From positions 3,342,501-3,406,500 of the forward strand of contig NZ_CP129382.1 of NCBI RefSeq assembly GCF_030435705.1: DNA of 64,000 bases, in the 5' to 3' direction. This document shows positions 18,601 through 26,306 of the stretch, one piece after another. This DNA comes from Rhizobium sp. SSA_523. GTDB lineage: Bacteria > Pseudomonadota > Alphaproteobacteria > Rhizobiales > Rhizobiaceae. Made by a program: the position numbers and the translations under genes. The notes below the pieces were generated by a model, which worked only from the letters and a program-made list of their open reading frames with translations, made no database searches and was not told the DNA's origin. Within the stretch, counting starts at the first letter, position 1; the number at the start of each line of letters is the position of its first letter.

Positions 18601-19116
18601 CATCACCGTCACGATGAAGGCCAGATCGAGGAAATAGAGATTGCCGCTGCCGATGCCGTAATCGGCCGGATCGACCATGGCCGCGACCGAACTGGCGACC
18701 GCCTTCAGCTGCAGCGCGATATAGGGAATGGCGCCGACCAGCGAAATGACCGCGACGAGCAGTGCGACGGCGGAATTCTTGCCGTAGCGGGCGCCGATGA
18801 AATCCGCCGGAGAGGTGAGCTTTTCCGCCTTGGCCAGTTGGATGATCCGGCGGATCAGCGGCAGGCCGATCGTGAAGGCCAGGATCGGCCCGATATAGAT
18901 GCCGAGATATTCCAGCCCCCGCTCCGAGGCGAGGCCCACGCCCCCGAAATAGGTCCAGGATGTGCAGTAGACTGCCAGCGACAGGGCATAGACGATGGGC
19001 CGTCCGCCTTTGGGCACGCCGAACCGTTTGCTCCTGCGGTCGCCATAGCTCGCCACCGCAAACAGCAGCAAGATATAGGCGCAGGCGGCAAGCAGTATGA
19101 TCCAGCCAGGCAGCAT
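15613..19116 (-). CDS. hybrid histidine kinase with fused SLC5 (sodium/solute symporter) domain
   Basis: 1167-aa protein. Residues about 1-480 are a sodium:solute symporter domain with some 12 helices (AVYCTSWTYFGGVGLASERG, SPADFIGARYGKNSAVALL). A cytoplasmic PAS-like segment follows (AVFDSSDRLAIWNRRLRNLL), then a coiled coil, a HisKA domain with FFAAAGHDILQPLNAARLYS (phospho-acceptor His811), an ATPase domain (NLVSNAIKYT, GLGLGLSIVD) and a C-terminal receiver with Asp1094 in IADYHLDDGSG. This plan is that of CbrA/NahK-like sensors that may couple nutrient uptake to signalling. Start at 19116 chosen because GGGAGG precedes it; an ATG 27 bp upstream lacks such a site. Confidence 0.9.
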   Translation of the reverse strand: MLPGWIILLAACAYILLLFAVASYGDRRSKRFGVPKGGRPIVYALSLAVYCTSWTYFGGVGLASERGLEYLGIYIGPILAFTIGLPLIRRIIQLAKAEKLTSPADFIGARYGKNSAVALLVAVISLVGAIPYIALQLKAVASSVAAMVDPADYGIGSGNLYFLDLAFIVTVMMACFAIIFGTRHTDATEHQDGLILAVAMESMVKLVAFLSAGLAVVFLMFDGPFDLWEKASNSLLVTSALNYQTPIARWLLLIGLSGFAIIMLPRQFHVTVVENRTEQELKTAGILLPIYLIVINLFVLPVAVAGLITYGGSGNADLYVLQLPLSHERPILSLFTFIGGFSAATAMVIVASVALSIMVSNDIVMPIFLRRKLLTSGGQRSDFAKHLLRIRRIAIFAVLMLGYAYYRSADSESGLASIGLLSFAAVAQIAPPLFGGLFWRRANARGALAGMSLGFFAWAYLLFLPSLGGTDNSALAATVLDFLFPGTEIFSGPEADGLVNAVLLSLIINSAAFVIGSLSRNPRPLERIQAGIFVKRHLRSQFATRGWKTRVSVGDMKATIARYLGEERMRRSFANYERNAGRRLVDHESADMALIHFSEQLLGSAIGSSSARLVLSLILQKAEDASSDTAWLLDQASEALQYNQDILQTALSQMDQGVAVFDSSDRLAIWNRRLRNLLDLPEQVGQVGYPLSDIVGILTDRGDLAEADGEAVIARIKTMDSPFSLVLRGGERIIEVRSNTMPDDGFVSTFTDMTERVAAARALEQANETLEQRVEERTAELTRVNRELALARAAADEANLGKTRFFAAAGHDILQPLNAARLYSSSLVERMGETENRQLVRNIDSALESVESILGAVLDISRLDTGAMKPRLVSVPLGELLQRIETDFAPIAREKNLKFKVIPTSLSVKTDPNLLRRLVQNLVSNAIKYTISGKVLVGARRRGGEVVIDVVDSGIGIPSSKFKTVFKEFARLDEGARTASGLGLGLSIVDRISRVLSHPVELASTPGRGTIFRVRMPRDIKAPRLAVKDAAPLASHTPLAGLRVLCIDNEKQILDGMSLLLTGWGCLVETSESLAALDSLLEREGCAPEIVIADYHLDDGSGIDAVLRVRARCGGAMSALLITADRSADVRMEAEKYGLGIQHKPVKPAALRAYLTQMVNARRAAAE

Positions 19117-19318
19117 AGACCCTCCCGTGCCAGCTACGCTCATCAGCGCCGATCATAGGCGAAATCGAAAGGCTTGGAAATCGAAGCCGGTCTCGGAAAT
19201 AAGTTGAATAGGATGCGGATGACGAAGCGGGCGCCGGCGGCGAGATGGGTCTTTCCAAGCCCGGCTACGGAGCTATATTCGCCTCATCAACATCTCGTGT
19301 TCGTCAGAAGGGGTCCCC

Positions 19319-19747
19319 ATGTCTATGATTGCTGAGTTTCGCTCTTTCATTGCAAAGGGCAACGTGGTGGATCTTGCCGTCGGTATCATTATCGGCGGGG
19401 CCTTCACCGGTATTGTCAACTCGCTGGTCAACGACATCGTCATGCCGGTCGTGGGCGTGATCATTGGCGGGATCGATTTCTCGAATTATTTCATTGCCCT
19501 CAACGACAAGGTCACCGCCACCAGTCTTGGCGCCGCGCGTGAGCAGGGGGCGGTCTTCGCCTATGGCAATTTCATCACCGTCGTCCTCAATTTCATGATC
19601 CTCGCCTGGATCATCTTCATGATGGTCAAGCTGGTCAACCGGATCCGGCTCCAGGAAGAGAAGAAGCCGCCTGCCGCCCAGCCTTCGCCGCCGCCCGCCG
19701 ATGTGCAGCTCCTGACGGAAATCCGCGATCTCCTGAAGAGCCGCTAA
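19319..19747 (+). CDS. mscL: large-conductance mechanosensitive channel
   Basis: 142-aa MscL, the pentameric pore that opens under membrane tension to release solutes on hypo-osmotic shock. The amphipathic N-terminus ([20 protein letters not shown]) and first helix [20 protein letters not shown] are typical, followed by a periplasmic loop, a second helix ([18 protein letters not shown]) and the charged C-terminal bundle. Two ATGs (19319, 19325) are both possible after AAGGGG. Divergent from the hybrid kinase. Confidence 0.95.
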   Translation: MSMIAEFRSFIAKGNVVDLAVGIIIGGAFTGIVNSLVNDIVMPVVGVIIGGIDFSNYFIALNDKVTATSLGAAREQGAVFAYGNFITVVLNFMILAWIIFMMVKLVNRIRLQEEKKPPAAQPSPPPADVQLLTEIRDLLKSR

Positions 19748-19764
19748 GAGCCGGCTGCCCGCTT

Positions 19765-19812
19765 GCCAGTGCCAGCGCCGGTGCCAATGCCAATGTCAGT
19801 GCCAATGTCGGC
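19765..19812. repeat. degenerate GCCAAT hexamer repeat
   Basis: Eight consecutive hexamers (GCCAGT, GCCAGC, GCCGGT, GCCAAT, GCCAAT, GTCAGT, GCCAAT, GTCGGC) in the mscL-aminotransferase gap. It starts 18 bp after the mscL stop. Confidence 0.6.
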
Positions 19813-19940
19813 AGGCCTTGCCGGATCATCCCCCGGCTTTGCCTGGCCGATCCATCACCAATTGCGATAGGCCATGCACCGAATCTCATGAGATTTCGTC
19901 TGCGGGATGCGCTATGGAAGCGGCAGATGGAGAACCTGGC

Positions 19941-21107
19941 ATGACCCTGATGGAAAGTCTCAGCGCCCGCGCGCTCGCCGCCCCGCAAAGCGGCATTGTC
20001 GAACTGGTCAATTACGCGCGGGGCCGCCCCGGCCTTATTCCACTCTGGGTCGGCGAGGGTGATCTGCCGACGCCCGCCTTCATCAGCGATGCGACGAAGC
20101 AGGCCCTGGATGCGGGCGAAACCTTCTACACCTGGCAGCGCGGCCTGCCGGAACTGCGCGATGCGCTGGGCCGCTATTATGAGCGGCATTTCGACGTGTC
20201 CCTGCCGCGCGATCATTTCTTCGCCACCAGTTCCGGCATGCATGCCATCACCTTGAGCGTCCAGGCTCTTGCCTCGCCGGGCGACGAGGTCATCCATCTC
20301 ACGCCCAGCTGGCCGAATATCGTGGCCGCCATCGGCGTGTCCGGCGCCAAGGCCGTCCCTGTGCCGGTCGATTTCGCCGATGGCCGCTGGACGCTCGATG
20401 TGGGCCGGCTGGAAGCGGCGATCACCCCTGCGACCAGGGCCATGTTCATCAACACGCCCTCCAATCCTAGCGGCTGGACTGCGACGCGGAGCGATCTGGA
20501 AGCCATTCTTGCGCTTGCCCGCAAACACGGGATCTGGATCATCGCCGACGAGATCTATGCGCTTTACTTCTACGAAGGCGTTCGGGCGCCGTCCTTCCTC
20601 GACATCAAGGACGCGGATGACCGGATCATCTTCGCCAATTCCTTTTCCAAGAACTGGTCCATGACCGGCTGGCGCGTCGGCTGGATTGTGGCGCCCGCGC
20701 AGATCGGTCAGGTGCTGGAAAACCTCATCCAGTATTCCAGCTCGGGGCTTGCGCCTTTCATGCAGCGGGGCGCAATCGCCGCACTCGATCAGGGCGACGA
20801 TTTCGTCCGCTCCAATATCGAGCGCGCCCGCACCTCCCGTGACATCCTTTGCGATGCGCTGATGGCCACCAACCGGGTTCAGACGCTGAAGCCGGAGGGT
20901 GCGATCTACGCCTTCTTGAAGATCGACGGTGTCGATGATCCGCGCCAGGCGGCCTTTGATATCGTCGAAAAGGCGCAGGTCGGCCTGGCGCCCGGAACGG
21001 CCTTCGGACCCGGCGGCTCTCCCTTCCTGAGAGCCTGCTTCCTGCGCGATCCCGCCCAGGTGCGCCAGGCAGCGGAGCGCCTTTGCGATTACATCAGCAG
21101 GTTGTGA
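19941..21107 (+). CDS. PLP-dependent aminotransferase, class I/II
   Basis: 388-aa fold-type I aminotransferase. The PLP-lysine motif NSFSKNWSMTGWRVGW is near residue 235, the conserved Asn/Pro loop INTPSNPSGW near 175, and the Asp-Tyr region IWIIADEIYALYFYEG near 200. It resembles aspartate/aromatic aminotransferase-like enzymes, but the donor and acceptor are not readable. The ATG at 19941 has GGAG upstream. It is flanked by unrelated genes and appears monocistronic. Confidence 0.85.
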   Translation: MTLMESLSARALAAPQSGIVELVNYARGRPGLIPLWVGEGDLPTPAFISDATKQALDAGETFYTWQRGLPELRDALGRYYERHFDVSLPRDHFFATSSGMHAITLSVQALASPGDEVIHLTPSWPNIVAAIGVSGAKAVPVPVDFADGRWTLDVGRLEAAITPATRAMFINTPSNPSGWTATRSDLEAILALARKHGIWIIADEIYALYFYEGVRAPSFLDIKDADDRIIFANSFSKNWSMTGWRVGWIVAPAQIGQVLENLIQYSSSGLAPFMQRGAIAALDQGDDFVRSNIERARTSRDILCDALMATNRVQTLKPEGAIYAFLKIDGVDDPRQAAFDIVEKAQVGLAPGTAFGPGGSPFLRACFLRDPAQVRQAAERLCDYISRL

Positions 21108-21275
21108 CCTGCGAAACGAGGCTGTCGCACGCAAGTCGGTAAAATCCGAGATATTCTGTTATGGGATCGTTTTCTTTAAGGAAAACAAGATCTTCGCCTG
21201 AGGCTTCGCGGTAAGCACTGGTGAAGGAGATCCATGTTTTGCTTCTGCCGGACAAAGATGGCAGGGAGCATGAAC

Positions 21276-22307
21276 ATGGCGGTTCTCGTAACCGGAGGTG
21301 CGGGCTATATCGGCAGCCACATGGTGTGGGCCCTGCTGGATGCCGGCGAGGATGTGGTGGTCATCGACCGCTTGTCGACCGGCTTTCGCTGGGCAGTCCC
21401 GGATGCCGCGCGCTTCTATCTGGGGGATGTCGGCGACCGGACGCTGCTGGAGAAGATCTTCTTAGAGAACCAGATCGATGCCGTGCTGCATTTTGCCGGC
21501 TCGATCGTCGTTCCGCAATCGGTTGCCGCTCCGCTGGACTATTACGAGAACAACACGGCGAAGACCGCGCTCCTCGCCGATGCCGCCATCAAGGCGGGCG
21601 TGGAGAATTTCGTCTTTTCATCGACGGCTGCGGTTTATGGCGAACAGCCCGATGATGCACCGGTTCGCGAAAACGCGCCGACAGTGCCCAAGAACCCCTA
21701 TGGCCAGTCGAAGCTGATGTCGGAACTGATGCTGCGCGATGCCGCCAGGGCTCACAAGTTCCGTTATGTGGCCCTGCGCTATTTCAACGTTGCCGGGGCC
21801 GATCCGCGCGGGCGTACCGGCCTTTCCACCGAAGGCGCCACGCATCTGATCAAGATCGCCTGCGAGGCTGCCCTTGGCAGGCGGCAGTCGGTCGACGTCT
21901 ACGGCACCGATTATCCGACGCCGGATGGTACCGGAATTCGCGACTATATTCATGTCAGCGATCTGGTGGAGGCGCATCTGAAGGCCTTGTCCTACCTGCG
22001 CCGCGGCGGCGAGGCTCTGGTCGCCAATTGTGGCTATGGGCGCGGCTATTCGGTGCTGCAGGTTCTGCAATCGGTGAAGCGGATCGAAGGGCGGGAGTTC
22101 GGGATCCAATATGGTCCGCGCCGTCCGGGCGATCCGGCGGCCGTCATTGCCGATTCCACCTTGGCGCGACGGCTTCTCGGCTGGTCGCCGAAGCATGACG
22201 ATCTCGATCATATCGCCGCGACGGCACTGGCCTGGGAGCGCTCGCTCAGCGTTCGCCAGCATGGCGACCTGCGTGCCATTCATCGCAAGCTGGCGGCAAA
22301 TTTCTGA
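21276..22307 (+). CDS. galE: UDP-glucose 4-epimerase
   Basis: NAD-dependent short-chain dehydrogenase-type epimerase that interconverts UDP-glucose and UDP-galactose for exopolysaccharide and LPS synthesis. The N-terminus MAVLVTGGAGYIGSHMVWAL carries the GxxGxxG motif, with the catalytic SSTAAVYGE and YGQSK (Tyr-x-x-x-Lys) motifs at about 120-150 and RYFNVAGADPRGRTG after them. I start at 21276 because GGGAG lies 8 nt before it; in-frame ATGs at 21234 and 21270 are worse. 343 aa, normal for the family. Confidence 0.92.
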   Translation: MAVLVTGGAGYIGSHMVWALLDAGEDVVVIDRLSTGFRWAVPDAARFYLGDVGDRTLLEKIFLENQIDAVLHFAGSIVVPQSVAAPLDYYENNTAKTALLADAAIKAGVENFVFSSTAAVYGEQPDDAPVRENAPTVPKNPYGQSKLMSELMLRDAARAHKFRYVALRYFNVAGADPRGRTGLSTEGATHLIKIACEAALGRRQSVDVYGTDYPTPDGTGIRDYIHVSDLVEAHLKALSYLRRGGEALVANCGYGRGYSVLQVLQSVKRIEGREFGIQYGPRRPGDPAAVIADSTLARRLLGWSPKHDDLDHIAATALAWERSLSVRQHGDLRAIHRKLAANF

Positions 22308-22451
22308 TCGCAGGGATTGCACGCTGCGAAAGGAGTCTCAGGGAGATCGTCAAAATGGATCGGTCTCTCCAGCGACCAAGGCGTCCGGGCAACGCCTTGT
22401 CGTGAATTCTGCCGGCCTTTGCCGCGACAGATCGAAGTCGAGGTTTGAACC

Positions 22452-22925
22452 CTAGGCGACCATGCCCCAATCGTCTGCACTGCCTGCGCCGAACATGCGT
22501 TCCAGGTTGAGGAAGCAGATCATGCCGCTGTCATGGGCGATCAGCCCATCCGAGAAGGCCGAGCTCGAACCGGCCGCGGCGGGAACCGGCTGAAGCCGGC
22601 TGGACGGGATGGTCATGATATCGGATACCCGATCCACCAGCAGCCCGACCGTCATGCCATTGATGTCGGCGACGACGATGGCGGAGCGCTCGTTGACTTC
22701 CGTGCTCTGCATGCCGAGCTTCACCGCAAGGTCGACGATCGGGATCACGGTCCCGCGCAGGTTCATGACGCCGATCACATCATAGGGCGCATGCGGCAGC
22801 GGCGTAACCGGAGCCCAGCCGCGAATTTCGCGGATCGAGGTGGTGCGCACGCAAAATTCCTGGGCGTGCAGCCGAAAGGCGATAATTTCCAGAACCTCGT
22901 CACCGCTCATCTGCACCGCATTCAT
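22452..22925 (-). CDS. orphan CheW-like coupling protein
   Basis: 157-aa CheW-domain protein. It is clearly paralogous to the CheW in the main operon of this window: EFCVRTTSIREIRGWAPVTP and GVMNLRGTVIPIVDLAVKLG match the corresponding stretches there. Such adaptors link chemoreceptors to CheA. Start at 22925 (MNAVQMSGDEV) has an excellent GAGGAGG site 8 nt upstream. It stands alone, convergent with galE and divergent from an ABC transporter, 22 kb from the chemotaxis operon. Confidence 0.88.
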   Translation of the reverse strand: MNAVQMSGDEVLEIIAFRLHAQEFCVRTTSIREIRGWAPVTPLPHAPYDVIGVMNLRGTVIPIVDLAVKLGMQSTEVNERSAIVVADINGMTVGLLVDRVSDIMTIPSSRLQPVPAAAGSSSAFSDGLIAHDSGMICFLNLERMFGAGSADDWGMVA

Positions 22926-23360
22926 TGTCGAAACCTCCTCGCACGCCATGATGGCCCATGCTTGAACAATATTGCGGCGCCGCCTGTCGCGCATTCCGCC
23001 TTGCCGCCGATTGCTGCCGTCAAAGCCCTGCCAAACCCCTTGCGGGGCAGCTCGGACCGATCAGGCGACATGCCGCTTTGGGAGTGGCAGACGACTTCTG
23101 AAATATAGTCTCGGACGATTAACGAACTCTTATTCCGCGAGGGCCAGCTGTCGGAACGCAACCCTTGTCCGGTCACATTCAGGGCGCTTCAGCCGCGCCG
23201 CCAGGACCGGCAATACCGGTGGCAAAAAACTTCGCACAGCTGTGCAAATTACAAGGAACTGTCATCGAACGATCATCCGACTGTCATTCAGCCTGCCTAG
23301 GGTGCAGCCGTTATTGCCGGCCCCGGAGCGGCCGGACGTCCCACAGCCGGAGACAGACCC
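22926..23360. other. divergent control region, cheW-like gene / ABC importer
   Basis: A 435-bp region with the cheW-like gene on the left and the importer operon on the right. The importer side holds a three-unit 11-bp direct repeat of Pho-box type (23259-23291) with a TAGGGT hexamer (23298-23303) as a candidate -10 element. Nothing coding was recognised. Confidence 0.6.
23259..23291 (+). promoter_or_regulatory. Pho-box-like direct repeats before the ABC importer
   Basis: Three contiguous 11-bp units: CTGTCATCGAA, CGATCATCCGA, CTGTCATTCAG. Units one and three have the exact CTGTCAT of the PhoB half-site and the 11-bp period is that of PhoB binding. A TAGGGT hexamer lies 6 bp further on. This suggests induction of the importer by phosphate limitation. 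Confidence 0.65.
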
Positions 23361-24506
23361 ATGAACAGACGCGAATTTTTGGCGGTAGGCTCTGCCGTTG
23401 CCGCCGTCAGCGCCCTTCCTTCCTTCGCCTTTGCCGATGACAAGACGATCCAGGTCTATAGCGGCTCGGACAACAATATCATCGACTTCTGGAACAACAC
23501 CATCATCCCGGCCTTCAAGACGGCCCATCCGGACCTGACGGTGAAGCTGATCGATGCCGGAGACGATAGCGGGCTTCGCGCGATTGCCGACCGTGCTTTG
23601 GCCGCGCTGAAGGGCAAGACAGATCCGCAGGCCGACATGTTCGAGAGTTTCGACGCAAGACTGCCGGCAGGCGGCGTCGAGGCCGGCCTTTGGGTCGCCT
23701 TCTCGGCGGAGAATGTGCCGAGTTACGGCAAGGTCAATCGTGCCGCGGTCGACATGCCGCAGCAATTGCCCTATCGCGGTTCGCAGGTCCTTCTCGCCTA
23801 TGACAAGACCAAGCTGGATCCGAAGGACGCCCCGAAGAGCTGGGTGCAGCTGGTGGCCTGGATCCAGAACAATCCCGGCCAGTTCATCTACAACCGGCCG
23901 GACAAGGGCGGCTCCGGCGGCAACTTTGTCCGCCGCGCGATCCACGAGGTGAATGGTCGCGATCCGTCGAAATTCACCCTTTCCAACTTTTCCGCCGATT
24001 ATGCCGAAAAGACGCTGATGCCGGCCTGGGCGGCGCTGAAGGACCTGGCGCCCAACCTCTACGAAAAGGGCGCCTACACATCCGGCAATACGCAATCGAT
24101 CCAGCTGCTCTCGCAGGGCGTGGTGACCATGGTGCCGGTCTGGTCGGACCAGGTGCTGCAGGCCATGGCGCAGGGGGTTCTGCCGGACACGACGGGTCTC
24201 GTCCAGCTGACGGACCTGGCGCTTTGCGGCGGCTTCTCGCGACTGACCGTGTTCTCCAACGGCGCCAACAAGGTCGCGGCCCTGAAGCTTGCCGATTTCC
24301 TGCTGTCGAGCGAGATGCAATCGGCCGTCATCACCGAAATCGGTGGCTTTCCGGGCGTGAGCTGGGACCATATTCCCGCCGAGCTGCGCGAGACATACAA
24401 GGATGTGGTGCCGACCTCCATCCCGACCTTCCCGGGCGGCGACTGGAATGCCGCGATCAATGACGGCTGGTACCGCAATGTGGCGACCGGCCTCGCACGC
24501 GGCTGA
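23361..24506 (+). CDS. ABC importer substrate-binding protein
   Basis: 381-aa periplasmic solute-binding protein of the family-1 / ferric-type class. The N-terminus MNRREFLAVGSAVAAVSALP is a signal peptide with an Arg-Arg-x-Phe-Leu core, so Tat export is possible; cleavage probably follows AFA-DD. The mature part starts with IQVYSGSDNNIIDFW, typical of the fold. Two permeases and an ATPase follow directly. Together with the Pho-type repeats upstream, a phosphorus-containing ligand (phosphonate or phosphoester) is plausible, but this is inference; iron, polyamine and sugar relatives share the fold. Confidence 0.85.
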   Translation: MNRREFLAVGSAVAAVSALPSFAFADDKTIQVYSGSDNNIIDFWNNTIIPAFKTAHPDLTVKLIDAGDDSGLRAIADRALAALKGKTDPQADMFESFDARLPAGGVEAGLWVAFSAENVPSYGKVNRAAVDMPQQLPYRGSQVLLAYDKTKLDPKDAPKSWVQLVAWIQNNPGQFIYNRPDKGGSGGNFVRRAIHEVNGRDPSKFTLSNFSADYAEKTLMPAWAALKDLAPNLYEKGAYTSGNTQSIQLLSQGVVTMVPVWSDQVLQAMAQGVLPDTTGLVQLTDLALCGGFSRLTVFSNGANKVAALKLADFLLSSEMQSAVITEIGGFPGVSWDHIPAELRETYKDVVPTSIPTFPGGDWNAAINDGWYRNVATGLARG

Positions 24507-24508
24507 TC

Positions 24509-25402
24509 ATGGCAGAGACGGCAATCCTGTCCGCCGCGGCCGGCGGATCCGATGCAGCGACCGGGAGAAGGCTGAGAGGCCTTCTCCTCGTTGCCATTCC
24601 GGTTTTCCTGGTGGGCTGGCTGATCCTCTATCCGATCCTGTCGGCCATCGTCTCGACCCTCTTCGTGGCAGGGCCGGATGGCCTGGCCTTCAGCACCGCG
24701 ACCTACCGGTTCTTCTTTGCCGATCCGTATAGCCGCGCCAATCTGGCGCTGACGCTCTGGACCACCGGCATCTGCGCCATCCTCTTGCTGCTCGTCGGCC
24801 TGCCGATCGCGCTCTATCTGCGTTTTTCCACCAGCCGCTTCGCCGATCTGGTGCAGAGCCTTGCCATTTTCCCGATGTTCGTGCCCTCGGTCATCCTGTC
24901 CTATGCGCTGATCCGGACAATCGGGCCGAATGGCACGGTCGATATCCTCCTCAACGCTCTGGGCCTGCCCAAGCTGCCCTCTCCTTATCTGACCCCCTGG
25001 GGTCCCGTGATCGGCCTTGTCTGGGATAATCTTCCGCTCACCGTCCTGATGCTGACGGCGGGATTATCGGGCATAAGCACGGCGTCGATCGAGGCGGCGC
25101 GCGATATCGGCGCCGGGCCGCTGCGGGTCTTCTGGCACATCATCCTGCCGCGCATGGGAAACTCCATCCTCGTCACCATCTCCTTCACCGTGCTTGGCAT
25201 ATTTTCCGCCTTCACGCTGCCTTACGTGCTGGGGCCGGCCTCGCCGGAAATGATGGGGCCTTTCATGCTGCGCACCTTCACCGATCTCTATGATCCGCTG
25301 AACGCCAAGACCCAGGCCGTCATCTCCTTCGTCTTCTGCCTGTTCTTCGGCCTTTTCTACGTCTGGTCGATCGCGCGCAATCAAAAGAGCCAGAGCCGAT
25401 GA
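24509..25402 (+). CDS. ABC importer permease 1
   Basis: 297-aa inner-membrane permease with about six helices. The ATPase-contact (EAA) loop is AARDIGAGPLRVFWHIILPR near residue 195. It begins 2 bp after the binding-protein stop and overlaps the second permease by 4 bp (ATGA), so the three genes form one translational unit. Family features match the permease subunits of ferric/phosphonate/polyamine-type importers. Confidence 0.88.
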   Translation: MAETAILSAAAGGSDAATGRRLRGLLLVAIPVFLVGWLILYPILSAIVSTLFVAGPDGLAFSTATYRFFFADPYSRANLALTLWTTGICAILLLLVGLPIALYLRFSTSRFADLVQSLAIFPMFVPSVILSYALIRTIGPNGTVDILLNALGLPKLPSPYLTPWGPVIGLVWDNLPLTVLMLTAGLSGISTASIEAARDIGAGPLRVFWHIILPRMGNSILVTISFTVLGIFSAFTLPYVLGPASPEMMGPFMLRTFTDLYDPLNAKTQAVISFVFCLFFGLFYVWSIARNQKSQSR

Positions 25403-26226
25403 TCCGGACCTTCTCCTCCACATCCGGCCGCTTCGACTGGACCGGCCTCGCCTTCGTCCTCCTCCTGGCGATTGTGATTGCAGTGCCGCTTCTCGTCGTC
25501 TTCACCTGGGCCTTCACCGAGGTCTGGCGCTATCCCGCGGTGGTGCCGCAGAAATTCGGCCTGCGCTTCTGGAACCAGACGCTCTCGCGCGCCGATGTCT
25601 GGGATGCGCTGTTCATCAGCCTCAGGCTGTCGGCCACAGTCACCGCCTTGTCCGCCCTCATCTGCCTGCCCGCGGCCTATGCCTTTGCGCGCATGCGCTT
25701 TCCCGGCCGGGACCTGTTCTTCCTCTCCTTCCTCGCCTCGCATGCCTTCCCGAAGTTCGGCCTGCTGGTGGCGATTGCCGCGATCTTCCTGCAGTTGAAC
25801 TTGATCGCCACCTTCTGGGGCGTTGTCTTGATCCAGCTGGTCGGTACGCTGATGCTGATGATCTGGATCCCGGTCGCTGCCTTCCAGGCCGTCGACCGGC
25901 GCATGGAAGAGGCGGCCCGCGATGTCGGGGCGGGGCCCTTGCGGGTCTTCTGGTCGATCACCTTGCCGCAGGCAGGGCCGACCATTTTCGCCGCCGTTCT
26001 GCTGACATTCGTCTCGACATTCTATGAGACGGAAGGTGCCTGGCTGATCGGCGCACCGCAGATCCGTACCATGCCGGTGCTGATGATCAGCTTCATCAAC
26101 AACCAGATCGTCATCCAATATGGTGCGGTTTTGTCCGTGATCCTCTGGATACCGTCCGTCATCGCCCTGGTCTTCGCCCGCCGGGTCATCGGAACGGGAT
26201 CGTTTGCCAAGGGCTTCGGCGCCTGA
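25399..26226 (+). CDS. ABC importer permease 2
   Basis: 275-aa second permease, again with six helices and an EAA loop AARDVGAGPLRVFWSITLPQ near residue 172 that closely matches that of permease 1. Its ATG overlaps the previous stop by 4 bp. It should pair with permease 1 as a heterodimeric channel. Confidence 0.88.
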   Translation: MIRTFSSTSGRFDWTGLAFVLLLAIVIAVPLLVVFTWAFTEVWRYPAVVPQKFGLRFWNQTLSRADVWDALFISLRLSATVTALSALICLPAAYAFARMRFPGRDLFFLSFLASHAFPKFGLLVAIAAIFLQLNLIATFWGVVLIQLVGTLMLMIWIPVAAFQAVDRRMEEAARDVGAGPLRVFWSITLPQAGPTIFAAVLLTFVSTFYETEGAWLIGAPQIRTMPVLMISFINNQIVIQYGAVLSVILWIPSVIALVFARRVIGTGSFAKGFGA

Positions 26227-26249
26227 TCCGGCGCACAGCCCTGAAATGG

Positions 26250-26300
26250 GGGCTCCGAAAGGGGTCCTGAGAGAGGCCCGAAAGAGGCTCCAAAAGAGGT
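26250..26300 (+). repeat. degenerate 12-bp repeat before the ATPase gene
   Basis: Four tandem units (GGGCTCCGAAAG, GGGTCCTGAGAG, AGGCCCGAAAG, AGGCTCCAAAAG) followed by AGGT fill most of the gap between permease 2 and the ATPase. Each unit boundary gives a purine-rich AAAG-RGG sequence, and the last one serves as the ribosome site. Confidence 0.6.
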
Positions 26301-26306
26301 ATGACA

